Below, in pieces: positions 1 through 6,993 of a stretch of DNA of 19,807 nucleotides (position 1 is its first letter; each line of letters begins with the position of its first letter). The stretch is from Prevotellaceae bacterium (lineage in GTDB: Bacteria > Bacteroidota > Bacteroidia > Bacteroidales > Paludibacteraceae), in contig JAIRTG010000243.1 in the NCBI GenBank assembly GCA_031255055.1, positions 1 through 19,807 of the forward strand, in the 5' to 3' direction. The notes below the pieces were generated by a model. It was not told where the DNA came from and made no database searches. It saw nothing but the letters and a program-made list of their open reading frames with translations. The translations under genes were made by a program, and so were the position numbers.

Positions 1-514
1 AGGGGTACTTACCCTAAAATTCAGGGGTACTTACCCTAAAATTCAGGGGTACTTACCCTAAAATTCAGGGGTACTTACCCTAAAATTCAGGGGTACTTAC
101 CCTAAAATTCAGGGGTACCTACCCTAAAATTCAGGGGTACCTACCCTAAAATTCAGGGTACATACCCCAAAAATCAGGGGTACCTACCCTAAAATTCAGG
201 GTACATACCCCAAAATTCAGGGGTACCTACCCTAAAATTCAGGGTACATACCCCAAAATTCAGGGGTACCTACCCTAAAATTCAGGGGTACCTACCCTAA
301 AATTCAGGGGTACCTACCCTAAAATTCAGGGGTACGTACCCTAAAAATCAGGGGTACCTACCCTAAAATTCAGGGGTACCTACCCTAAAATTCAGGGGTA
401 CCTACCCTAAAAATCAGGGGTACCTACCCTAAAATTCAGGGTACCTACCCTAAAAATCAGGGTACCTACCCTAAAATTCAGGGCGCCTACCCTAAAAATC
501 AGGGTAGATACCCT
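1..514. repeat. Tandem array of 21-22 bp palindromic units (about 24 copies)
   Basis: Twenty-three full units and one partial unit follow each other without spacers. The common unit is AGGGGTACCTACCCTAAAATTC (split here as AGGGGTACCTACCCT plus AAAATTC). Each unit has an inverted-repeat core, GGGTA-nn-TACCC, and an A-rich joint. Units 1-5 have CTT after the GTA, later ones CCT. Units at 155-175, 198-218 and 241-261 are 21 bp and carry three Gs and four Cs, so their core reads in the opposite orientation. They alternate with normal units, giving a 43-bp higher-order repeat. The last units (from 438) are 21 bp and decay at 480-514. The array reaches base 1, so its true length is unknown. There are no unique spacers, so it is not CRISPR. 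No function is known to me. Confidence 0.95.
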
Positions 515-765
515 ATGGCGTACCGGACGGGGCGTTGCGGGGCAGAGCCCCGCAGAGGGGGTAGCGGAAGACCGCCAACGGCGGGCTGAAGCGAGGGGGA
601 GACTTCCCCCCCCTAATATTCTTTCTCTTTCTCTTTCTTCAAGGAAGACACCAACGGCGGACTGTAGCGAGGGGAAGACTTCCCACATTCCCCCTAATTC
701 TCTTTCTCTTGCTCTCTCCGAAGGGCAGGGGAGGGGTGTTGACGCATAGCAGGCAGCAGGCACAT
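515..765. other. G+C-rich non-coding stretch with hairpins and a duplicated element
   Basis: This stretch has no credible gene. It holds a perfect hairpin at 537-553 (GCGGGGC-aga-GCCCCGC). It also holds two imperfect direct copies of a ~75 bp element, at 566-639 and 643-717. Each copy has an AACGGCGG segment, then GCGAGGGG, then GAGACTTCCC or AAGACTTCCC, then a pyrimidine run rich in CTTTCTCTT. In the first copy CCGCC-aac-GGCGG and GGGGGA-gact-TCCCCC can pair. The base composition is much more G-rich than the flanking genes. It sits directly against the decayed end of the palindromic array. Confidence 0.7.
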
Positions 766-807
766 AAAAAGGAGCGTGCGTCCCGAAAATACAGGATTAC
801 ACGCTCC
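766..807 (-). terminator. Rho-independent terminator after mntA/hepT remnant
   Basis: Read leftward, GGAGCGTG (from base 807) pairs with CACGCTCC (ending at 771). A 21-nt loop can pair further (TCC with GGA), and a run of five Ts follows at 770-766. It lies 27 bp beyond the stop of the truncated hepT, so it probably ends that operon's transcript. Confidence 0.65.
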
Positions 808-834
808 TCAACCTATTAAAAGAAAGGAAATCAA

Positions 835-945
835 TCAATCGGGTTTTTCCAAATCGATGATGATGTTTTCTATTTGCTTCTTGAGAATGGGAATACAATC
901 GCGTATATGTCCCAGTCGGAACAGATTTCTTTCTTTTTCATTCAT
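835..945 (-). pseudogene. HepT-like HEPN (DUF86) toxin remnant with internal deletion
   Basis: This is a 36-codon frame whose ATG overlaps the last codons of the mntA-like gene (the ATG is at 945-943, the mntA stop at 940-938), the usual coupled arrangement of MNT-HEPN pairs. HepT toxins are normally about 110-140 residues. The first half (MNEKERNLFRLGHIRDC) resembles the N-terminus of DUF86 proteins. The second half (PILKKQIENIIIDLEK) resembles their last helix. About 70-100 middle residues, including the RX4-6H ribonuclease motif, are missing, which suggests an in-frame internal deletion. A terminator follows directly. Toxin activity is not expected. It could instead be a short open frame of other origin. 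The resemblance is from memory of the family, not a search. Confidence 0.6.
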
Positions 946-1228
946 TGCTGTAAATTATCTTTAAATCGTTCATTATAGATGGCTTCAGTTTCGGGTGAAC
1001 AAATTGTTCGGAAACCAGATCTATTTTGGTGTTTAGTTTCTTCTCCATATCATCTTTCATACGTATCAGATTAAATAGCCCTACGGCTCCTTTAAACCGA
1101 TACAGAATATCAATATCGCTTTCCGGCGAATTTTCCCCGCGAGCTACCGAGCCGAAAATCCCTATCTTGACCGGATGGTAAGGTAACATCGACCGGATGA
1201 TAATGTCTATCTGATTTTGTGATAACAT
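938..1228 (-). CDS. mntA: MntA-like nucleotidyltransferase antitoxin (MNT domain)
   Basis: This 96-residue protein is a minimal nucleotidyltransferase of the pol-beta fold. It carries the GSX10DXD signature, GSVARGENSPESDID, at about residues 26-40, preceded by the typical KIGIFGS strand. A further acidic strand (KIDLV) at about 68-72 fits the third catalytic aspartate. MntA antitoxins neutralise HepT ribonucleases by adding AMP to a tyrosine near the HepT active site. The length fits stand-alone family members. The ATG at 1228 has a strong ribosome binding site (AAGGAGGA), uncommon in this phylum. Its partner gene downstream is reduced to 36 codons, so this antitoxin appears orphaned here. 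Confidence in the domain is high; the biological role is inferred. Confidence 0.85.
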   Translation of the reverse strand: MLSQNQIDIIIRSMLPYHPVKIGIFGSVARGENSPESDIDILYRFKGAVGLFNLIRMKDDMEKKLNTKIDLVSEQFVHPKLKPSIMNDLKIIYSNE

Positions 1229-1236
1229 GTGTCTGT

Positions 1237-1245
1237 TCCTCCTTA
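1237..1245 (-). promoter_or_regulatory. Strong Shine-Dalgarno site of the mntA-like gene
   Basis: On the minus strand AAGGAGGAA lies 8 bases before the ATG at 1228-1226. Most other genes in the window lack such a site, so it marks this start and may reflect acquired DNA. Confidence 0.7.
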
Positions 1246-1522
1246 ATTATAGCACAAATGTACAACTTTTCGCTCTACTGTCCAAACCGGGTGTCAGCCG
1301 TTTACTTATACCGAATCGTGCAATATAACGCTTCCTCACGATTGTTTTCTGTCCGGAAAATCCGTTTGATCCTGTTACCGACGGTCATTTCGCAACGGTA
1401 AACGGTTGTCGTTCCGTCGGGAAAGGTAGGGATGATGTTTCAAACAACCAACGTTTTTTGGAATTTTCTTTTAAAAAAATGAGCGGTTTTCTAAGAAGGT
1501 TGATGAGATGCTCGGTGGTTTG
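1246..1522. other. Intergenic stretch with no recognisable gene
   Basis: The stretch lies between the mntA-like gene and the repeats beyond DUF4301. Open frames here are short, use no family I recognise, and are mostly read-through of the nearby repeats. I see no tRNA and no clear promoter. The bases just upstream of mntA contain a TATAATT string that could be a promoter, but the match is weak. Confidence 0.5.
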
Positions 1523-1577
1523 GGTGAAATCACCGACAGTCGGATGAAAATCATCAAAACGTGGATGAAAATCATCC
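1523..1577. repeat. Three palindromes spaced about 21 bp apart
   Basis: Three inverted repeats follow at centre-to-centre distances of about 20.5 and 21 bp: GGTGA-aa-TCACC (1523-1534), GATGA-aaa-TCATC (1543-1555) and the same again (1564-1576). Two helical turns separate them, so they would face the same side of the DNA. The layout (palindromic core every 21-22 bp, A-rich middle) parallels the large array at the left edge, but the base sequence differs. A minus-strand open frame across it gives DDFHP-like repeats that I consider spurious. Confidence 0.75.
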
Positions 1578-1609
1578 TGATCAGGGTTCAAATGGGGAAG
1601 ATGCCGAAG

Positions 1610-1648
1610 AAAAAAAAGAGCCGGAAAGGTGTCTATATCCATTCCGGC
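1610..1648 (-). terminator. Rho-independent terminator of the DUF4301 gene
   Basis: Read leftward, GCCGGAA (1648-1642) pairs with TTCCGGC (1626-1620), then TC and a run of eight Ts (1617-1610). It lies about 72 bp after the DUF4301 stop codon and fits a classic intrinsic terminator. Confidence 0.8.
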
Positions 1649-1720
1649 GACTTTTTACAGGTCTTTTTTGTTGTTGCTTACCATTTGCCGATGGCGGGTC
1701 GACGACAACTGTTGTTTTGT

Positions 1721-3241
1721 CTACTGGTGTTCGGGCCGGAGCAAATCATTTACCGTTTTGACCGGATTGAACATCTCGCCGGGTATCTCCACAAAAACGG
1801 TGATCCAATCGCTCATCGATCCGTTCCAGAGGCCGGGAAGTTCCAGTGCTTTCAGTTCTTTGCCGTCTTTCGATTTGTGGGAAATAAATCCGGTGTTTCG
1901 GTCAATGTATTTTGTCAGGTCGAACTTTTTCCCTCTGAAATCTTTCAGACCGCAAACAAATTCGACCGGATTGAAGTGAGTGGCTTTCAGCATTTTTTCC
2001 TTTTCAACAGGATTGTCGACGTCTATTTGCGAACTTTCCAGTATTTGAAGCGACAGACTTTTGTCTTCGTTTTCAACCCAGTAAGGACCGCCTCCCGGTT
2101 CGCCCTCGTTTTTCACCATGCCGCATACACGTATCGGCCGATTCAGTTTTTGCATCAGAAAGGTTCTCAATTCGTCCATCTCAAGTTTTTCCTCTTTCGG
2201 AGGAAAAATGGAAAGCGTCGTCCGACAAAAACGGTAGATGTACCGCAGCATTTGTTCGGGAATCGTTTCGTTCGAAAGCCATTCATAACAGCGATAAGAC
2301 AGGTATTGCAGAGTGGTTAAAAATCCTCCGAGGGCCTGTTTATAACTTTTTTCCGTGTTTTTGCGCGAGTCGGGGAGCACATTGTCGATGTTTCTGATGA
2401 ACACGACATCGGCATCCAGGTCGTTCAGGTTTTCGATGAGCGCACCGTGTCCGCCGGGTCGAAAGACGAGTTGTCCGTTTTCGCGCAGCAGGTTGTTTCC
2501 CAAATCAACCGATACGGTATCCGTCGAGGGTTTTTGCTCCGAAAAACCGACGTTAAATGTCAATCCGAAACGGTTTTCGTAGATGCTTTTGAAGGCGTCG
2601 ATGTGCGATTCGAACAGTTGACGGTGTTCGGGCGATACGGTGAAATGGACATGGATCGATTTGTCTTCGTTTTCGGCAAACAATGTCGTTCCGACCAGGT
2701 GCTCTTGTACCGGTGTACGTTGTTCATCGGGATAGGTGTGGAATTTTAACAGTCCTTTCGGCAACGAGCCGTAATTCAGTCCCGGTTCAAACAGCAGGTT
2801 CCCGACAATATCTTTATATCGATTTTCAAGGATGAGTTGCCCGATGCTTTTGCCGCTATGTTTCACACAGGCGTCGTTCAAATCGCCATAGAACGCAAAC
2901 ATTTCGAGATAACCGAAAAAAGCTGTTTCAAACTCGGTTTCGAGCCGATCGGTGTCCTTGTCGAAAAAGGTGTACAGGTCTTTAAACATCCGGCTTGCCG
3001 CGCCCGAAGCGGGAATGAAATTGACGATTTTCTTGCCGCTTTGCCGGTAGTCTTCCCACCGCTGTACAAAATAGTGGACGTCTCTTTCGATAAAGACCAC
3101 AATCCCGTCGCCGGCTGTAGCCGGTCGGTTGATCGTCAAAAAGGGAAAACCGGTTTTGAAGGCATTCAACTGCGCTTCTAACTGTTCGATGGAAATTTGT
3201 TTCTTGTCTAAGTAATCAAAGTCTTGTTTGTTGAGATTCAT
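1721..3241 (-). CDS. DUF4301 family protein
   Basis: This 506-residue cytosolic protein has no signal peptide and starts at an ATG at 3241. It matches the DUF4301 family of Bacteroidetes as I remember it. The family has no proven biochemical role. Visible marks are FIPASGAASRMFKDL (about 76-90), a glycine-rich loop followed by Arg, then LPKGLLKFHTY, and RPGGHGALIENLNDLDADVVFIRNID. The ASGAASRM and LPKGLLKFH parts are reminiscent of nucleotidyltransferase-fold sugar-nucleotide enzymes, and the RPGGHGAL element could be a phosphate-binding loop, but that is inference. It is a single gene with its own terminator, 126 bp from the DUF6340 lipoprotein gene upstream. The length is that usual for the family. 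Confidence 0.85.
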   Translation of the reverse strand: MNLNKQDFDYLDKKQISIEQLEAQLNAFKTGFPFLTINRPATAGDGIVVFIERDVHYFVQRWEDYRQSGKKIVNFIPASGAASRMFKDLYTFFDKDTDRLETEFETAFFGYLEMFAFYGDLNDACVKHSGKSIGQLILENRYKDIVGNLLFEPGLNYGSLPKGLLKFHTYPDEQRTPVQEHLVGTTLFAENEDKSIHVHFTVSPEHRQLFESHIDAFKSIYENRFGLTFNVGFSEQKPSTDTVSVDLGNNLLRENGQLVFRPGGHGALIENLNDLDADVVFIRNIDNVLPDSRKNTEKSYKQALGGFLTTLQYLSYRCYEWLSNETIPEQMLRYIYRFCRTTLSIFPPKEEKLEMDELRTFLMQKLNRPIRVCGMVKNEGEPGGGPYWVENEDKSLSLQILESSQIDVDNPVEKEKMLKATHFNPVEFVCGLKDFRGKKFDLTKYIDRNTGFISHKSKDGKELKALELPGLWNGSMSDWITVFVEIPGEMFNPVKTVNDLLRPEHQ

Positions 3242-3367
3242 ACGCTTACTTTTTAAACGAAATAGATTGAATGTAATAATTTAATAAAAATAGATGCATA
3301 GAAATAGATGCTTAAAAATAGATTGTGACAGGAACGATTGAACGGTGTTTCGATCCGAAACCGGATT

Positions 3368-4402
3368 TCAGTTGCCGAGCTGTCTGTCTAAGAGTTCAAA
3401 TTCGTTTTTTCGTTGGTGCAACAGTGTCAAATAGTATTGCAGAGTCATTGCGTTTTCCACATCTTGGACGGCGGCGAAACGGTCGAACGAAACGGTTGCA
3501 TAGTCAATCGCCTTGTCGATGTCTCCCAGTATTTCGTATCCGATCGCGATATTGTTTGCGGCAAAGGCCTGTAACCGTTCGTTTTCGTCCGGTTCAAGGA
3601 TTTTTTTCCATATTTCGATGGCGCGTTCCCATTTCCGGCTACGGACGGCGTCCATTGCTTCTTTCATCCGTTTGTTCGACGGATTGAAAAAATAACGATC
3701 TTCTTTTTCCCAGTAGGGCGTGAAGCGGTTGACGGTTTGTTGTCCGGCGTATAATGCGCCGTCAATCAAAGCGTTTTCTCTGTCCGGCAGTTTTGCACGG
3801 GCGTTTTTCACCGAGTGGCCATATCCGTCCCAATAGAGGGTATCGGTGAAACTCAGGTTGCGGTGTCGGTTGCCCGAATTGTCACAAATGCTCCAGTTTG
3901 TTTCGTAGACGGCCTCCAGCGTGGAGATGTATAGTTGGTCGAACTCGTCGAACTCGTCGGTGATTTTGTCTCTGACCCTGATTCTGTCGAGGGTAATTAG
4001 CAGGTCGGCGTCGTATTTGGTCAGTAATCCGGCCACGTCTTTTTGACCGACGGAGGGGATTTGATAAAAATCGGCGCCGGTGTTTATGGTGTTTAGCTCA
4101 AGGTCGACATGATTGAAGAAACCGTTCTGTAACAGATCTTCATATAGGGCGGCGATACAAAATATGGCCAGGCTGTCGGTGTTGACGTTCACAAAGTTGG
4201 CTTTGTCTCCCTGCATATCGATATGGTCGAGCGAGTGGGGTTGTGGAATACTGTTGTTGACGATCAGGATGTTGGTTACGTCCGACGGAAAGGCGATTTG
4301 TGCGGGACGCAAGATGTCAATGGTTGTGTACAATTTCGACGCGCAAGCGTTGAATAACGTGCAAAAAAACAAAAAAAACAGGACGTGTGGTTGTCTTTTC
4401 AT
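3368..4402 (-). CDS. DUF6340 family lipoprotein with tetratricopeptide-like C-terminus
   Basis: This 344-residue protein begins with a short charged start and hydrophobic stretch ending in a lipobox (LFNAC, Cys at about residue 19), so it is probably a periplasm-facing outer-membrane lipoprotein. The middle resembles the DUF6340 family of Bacteroidales: an N-terminal IDILRPAQI segment, an aspartate-rich DADLLITLDRI strand, then TNWSICDNSG. The last ~110 residues are helical (RMKEAMDAVRSRKWERAIEI, then NNIAIGYEILGDIDKAIDYA) and look like two or three TPR repeats. The function is unknown. It lies 26 bp after the metallo-hydrolase gene on the same strand, probably cotranscribed. Confidence 0.82.
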   Translation of the reverse strand: MKRQPHVLFFLFFCTLFNACASKLYTTIDILRPAQIAFPSDVTNILIVNNSIPQPHSLDHIDMQGDKANFVNVNTDSLAIFCIAALYEDLLQNGFFNHVDLELNTINTGADFYQIPSVGQKDVAGLLTKYDADLLITLDRIRVRDKITDEFDEFDQLYISTLEAVYETNWSICDNSGNRHRNLSFTDTLYWDGYGHSVKNARAKLPDRENALIDGALYAGQQTVNRFTPYWEKEDRYFFNPSNKRMKEAMDAVRSRKWERAIEIWKKILEPDENERLQAFAANNIAIGYEILGDIDKAIDYATVSFDRFAAVQDVENAMTLQYYLTLLHQRKNEFELLDRQLGN

Positions 4403-4428
4403 TGTTCGATTAGCTGATCAATTTCCGG

Positions 4429-5181
4429 CTATATGCTAATTTTCAGGCCGTCGTATGCTATGTGGATGTTTTTGGGGAGTTCTTTTTCAATCTCATCGTG
4501 TAATCCCATATCGTGGCTCAAATGTATAAAATAAGTTTGTTTGGCCTGTACATTCTTTGCAATATTTAAGGCTTCGGAGAGGTTTAAATGCGAAATATGT
4601 TCTTTTTTTCTCAGGGCGTTTAGCACAAATGTCTGCACGCCTTTGATTTTTCGGATCGATTTTTCGGAAATCGTTTTTACATCGGTCAGATATGCAAAAT
4701 CGTTTATTTTGAATCCCAAAACGGGCAGTTGGGCGTGCATGGCCCGTACCGGCTCTATTTTTATGTCGTTGATATAAAAATCCTCTTCGGTGATGCGGTG
4801 CAGGTGAATATTCGGTACGCCGGCGTATTTGTTTTGCCCGAAACAATAGTGTAAATTCCGTCTGATGGCGTCCAGCACTTGTTTTTCGGCAAAGACGTTC
4901 ACATCGCCCAGCGGGCGCACATCGTCCAGTCCGCCGACATGGTCATAATGTTCGTGTGTCAGCAGGATGTTGCTTATCGGCTTCGACAGGTGGTTGACAA
5001 TGAACTGTTGTCTGAAATCCGGCCCGCAGTCGATCAGCAGTTTTGTACGGCCTGTTTCGATCAGAATCGAGGTTCTCAACCGTTTGTCTTTCGGATTGTC
5101 CGATGTGCAGACGGGGCATGTACAGGCTATTTGCGGGATGCCTACCGAGGTGCCGGTTCCTAAAAATGTCAGATAATTCAT
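4429..5181 (-). CDS. PhnP-like metallo-beta-lactamase-fold hydrolase
   Basis: This 250-residue protein has the metal-binding motif THEHYDHVGG at about 75-84 and an early FLGTGTSVGIP strand-turn. A cysteine group follows (CTCPVC, about 20-25) that in PhnP-type enzymes holds a structural zinc. Later metal ligands are the His in AMHAQLP, the Asp in YLTDVK and the His in FIHLSHDMG near the C-terminus. PhnP itself is a cyclic phosphodiesterase of phosphonate breakdown. No phn genes are nearby, so the substrate here is unknown; a general phosphodiesterase role is likely. The start is an ATG at 5181 and the length is normal for the family. Confidence 0.88.
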   Translation of the reverse strand: MNYLTFLGTGTSVGIPQIACTCPVCTSDNPKDKRLRTSILIETGRTKLLIDCGPDFRQQFIVNHLSKPISNILLTHEHYDHVGGLDDVRPLGDVNVFAEKQVLDAIRRNLHYCFGQNKYAGVPNIHLHRITEEDFYINDIKIEPVRAMHAQLPVLGFKINDFAYLTDVKTISEKSIRKIKGVQTFVLNALRKKEHISHLNLSEALNIAKNVQAKQTYFIHLSHDMGLHDEIEKELPKNIHIAYDGLKISI

Positions 5182-5464
5182 TTGTTTTATTTATGTCGCA
5201 ATGACGATGATGCATTTCGGAAATGAAGTCCCGAATTTCCGCTTCAGGAAGCCGAAGATGATATTCACAACCGGATTTTTGTAAAATCTTTTCGACCGGA
5301 GTGTACGCAGCCGATTTTGTTTTAGTAAATCACATATCATTGCTTAGTGGTCAACATTGACAAGTTGTTTTACTTGCCTTTGAAGTCTTTGAGGGGTGTT
5401 GTTTTCTTCGTCGACAAAAGTAAGGAATCGAATCGAAAAAATGGACAAAACGATGTATTTCTTA
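5182..5464. other. Intergenic stretch, nothing recognised
   Basis: This lies between rsmF and the metallo-hydrolase gene. It holds no RNA gene or clear terminator that I can see. On the minus strand an open frame without an early ATG (reading VEKILQKSGCEYHL around 5250-5290) runs into the metallo-hydrolase gene out of frame. It might be a relic but cannot be supported. Confidence 0.4.
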
Positions 5465-6799
5465 TCAGGTTTTTATATTCATTTTTATTTTCCAATATTG
5501 AGGATACAAATTGTTAAATCTGTTTCCTACGTTCTTGAGCCATCCCAAACCTGTATTGTGATATTTCGCCAGACAGTATCCTTTTTTTAGGGGCGCGGGT
5601 TGTACGACGGTTTCCTTTCGCAAAAAACGCAGCGCATCCTCTTTTTCGAGTGATATGCAGTCAACGCCGGACCTGTCGAGCGCTTTCGACAAAGCAAGTT
5701 CAGCCGACGGAACAATATCTTTTCCCTTTATTTCGCCAAGCAATAAACCCGTTTTCAGACAATTGAATCGTTCGTTGAAAAACAAAAAAGTATCGACGCG
5801 CTCTTTGTCGAAAGCATACACAAAACAGTCAATCCGCCTGACAGTATACTTTTCCTGTCGAACGAGCGGCATGGTATGGATTTCGACGCCTGTTTTTTCA
5901 TCTTTTACTTTTTTCTTTTTTGTCGGAGGCAGGACGTTTGTACGCTCTTTTTTTCGCAGTACAGCCATAAAAAATCCTTCGCCTTTTAGCCTGTGAGGAT
6001 AGAAACGATAGCCGTATTCATTTTCGACAATTCCCCATTTTGCATCAATTTGTATGCTTAATATCTCGGCCTCAAAATGTTGCGTCAGCCATTGGATATT
6101 TTCCTCGTTTTCTACGGTATTGTACGTACATGTGCTATACACCAGCACGCCATCTTCTTTCAAAGCGTCCCAAACCGACGCAACAATTTCTTTTTGTCGC
6201 TCGGCGCACCGTTTCACCTTGAGTTCGGACCATTGGCCGACGGCTTCGGCATCTTTCCTGAACATCCCCTCGCCCGAACACGGCGCATCGATGACAATCG
6301 CATCGAACAATCCGCCGAACCTGCCGAAATCCTTCGGACAATTATTTGTGACAATCGTATTTTCATTTCCCCATTTACATAGATTCTCGGCCAGGACATT
6401 TGCCCGCGAACGGACGATGTCGTTGGAAACAAGAATTGCGTTTTTTTCGAGTTGTTGTGCGATAAGCGTCGCTTTACCGCCCGGCGCCGCACAAAGGTCT
6501 AAAACACATTGAGCGTCGGCAAAATGCTGTTCGACGGCTTGTTGCAAAAACATGGACGAGGCTTCCTGGACATAATACGCGCCGGCATGAAACAGCGGAT
6601 CGGCAGTGAACAGCGGCCTTTCGGCCAAGTAATACCCCTTGCCGTACCAGGGAACTTGCTGATCGGAAGGGGTGAAATCAATTTTATCATTCAGGCGGAT
6701 ACTTGTCGGCGAAGGCGTTATCAAGGCTTTTATAAAATCGGAATACTCATCTTTCAACAGCAACTTTGTGCTTCGTTCAAACGGTTCGGGAAGTTTCAT
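5465..6799 (-). CDS. rsmF: RsmF/NOL1-NOP2-Sun family RNA (cytosine-5) methyltransferase
   Basis: This 444-residue enzyme should use S-adenosylmethionine to make 5-methylcytosine in 16S rRNA (RsmF modifies C1407 in E. coli). The SAM-binding motif is VLDLCAAPGGKATL (about 93-106). Motif IV is DAPCSGEGMFRK with Cys174, and motif VI is STCTYNTVENE with Cys224. In this family the motif VI cysteine attacks the base and the motif IV cysteine helps release it. The N-terminal part (SIRLND and WYGKGYYL) fits the RsmF subgroup. The C-terminal ~130 residues, ending in the GLGWLKNVGNRFNNLYP segment, are the RsmF-type RNA-binding extension. The start is an ATG at 6799. The gene is divergent from the DUF349 gene. 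The exact target cytosine is inferred. Confidence 0.9.
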   Translation of the reverse strand: MKLPEPFERSTKLLLKDEYSDFIKALITPSPTSIRLNDKIDFTPSDQQVPWYGKGYYLAERPLFTADPLFHAGAYYVQEASSMFLQQAVEQHFADAQCVLDLCAAPGGKATLIAQQLEKNAILVSNDIVRSRANVLAENLCKWGNENTIVTNNCPKDFGRFGGLFDAIVIDAPCSGEGMFRKDAEAVGQWSELKVKRCAERQKEIVASVWDALKEDGVLVYSTCTYNTVENEENIQWLTQHFEAEILSIQIDAKWGIVENEYGYRFYPHRLKGEGFFMAVLRKKERTNVLPPTKKKKVKDEKTGVEIHTMPLVRQEKYTVRRIDCFVYAFDKERVDTFLFFNERFNCLKTGLLLGEIKGKDIVPSAELALSKALDRSGVDCISLEKEDALRFLRKETVVQPAPLKKGYCLAKYHNTGLGWLKNVGNRFNNLYPQYWKIKMNIKT

Positions 6800-6813
6800 G
6801 GGTGTTTTTATAG

Positions 6814-6821
6814 CAAAATTA
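6814..6821 (-). promoter_or_regulatory. Possible promoter -7 element of rsmF
   Basis: On the minus strand TAATTTTG matches the Bacteroidetes -7 consensus TAnnTTTG, about 15 bp before the ATG at 6799. A TTTTG lies further upstream at a shorter spacing than ideal. Confidence 0.3.
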
Positions 6822-6899
6822 TCAAAATAATTACAAAAGGGATTTCGTCATCCGCTTTATTTTGCCACAATGTAAGGTTTTTTTATAAAAAGTAAAGTT

Positions 6900-6923
6900 T
6901 TTGAAAAAAATAAACTATTTTTG
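6900..6923 (+). promoter_or_regulatory. Possible promoter of the DUF349 gene
   Basis: TATTTTTG at 6916-6923 matches the Bacteroidetes -7 consensus TAnnTTTG exactly. A TTTG lies at 6900-6903, closer than the usual distance. A start of transcription near 6930 would leave a leader of about 60 bases before the ATG at 6994. Confidence 0.35.
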
Positions 6924-6993
6924 TGTGGCTTATAAATTTTGAAAGGCATTGTTTTTTATGCCGTTCAGCGCACACATTAAACACGATTTGAAC

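Noticed and set aside
1..514. CRISPR array
   Set aside because: Units are contiguous with no unique spacers, are too short, and no cas genes are seen.
407..763. Minus-strand open frame of 118 codons ending in repeated FRVGTLN units
   Set aside because: It is read-through of the palindromic array and the G-rich element; 21-bp units simply stay in frame. No family resemblance.
776..964. Plus-strand open frame of 62 codons
   Set aside because: It lies antisense to the terminator and the mntA-hepT overlap, which explain the sequence better.
1385..1642. Minus-strand 85-codon frame with DDFHPRFDDFHP-like repeats
   Set aside because: The repeats come from the phased palindromes, it overlaps a clear terminator, and no known domain is visible.
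1508..2320. Plus-strand frame of 270 codons
   Set aside because: It is a shadow of the DUF4301 gene: no family, and codon pattern follows the opposite strand.
4943..5290. Minus-strand frame reading VEKILQKSGCEYHL then running into the metallo-hydrolase gene
   Set aside because: The part outside the gene looks somewhat protein-like but has no early start codon, and the rest overlaps a certain gene in another frame.
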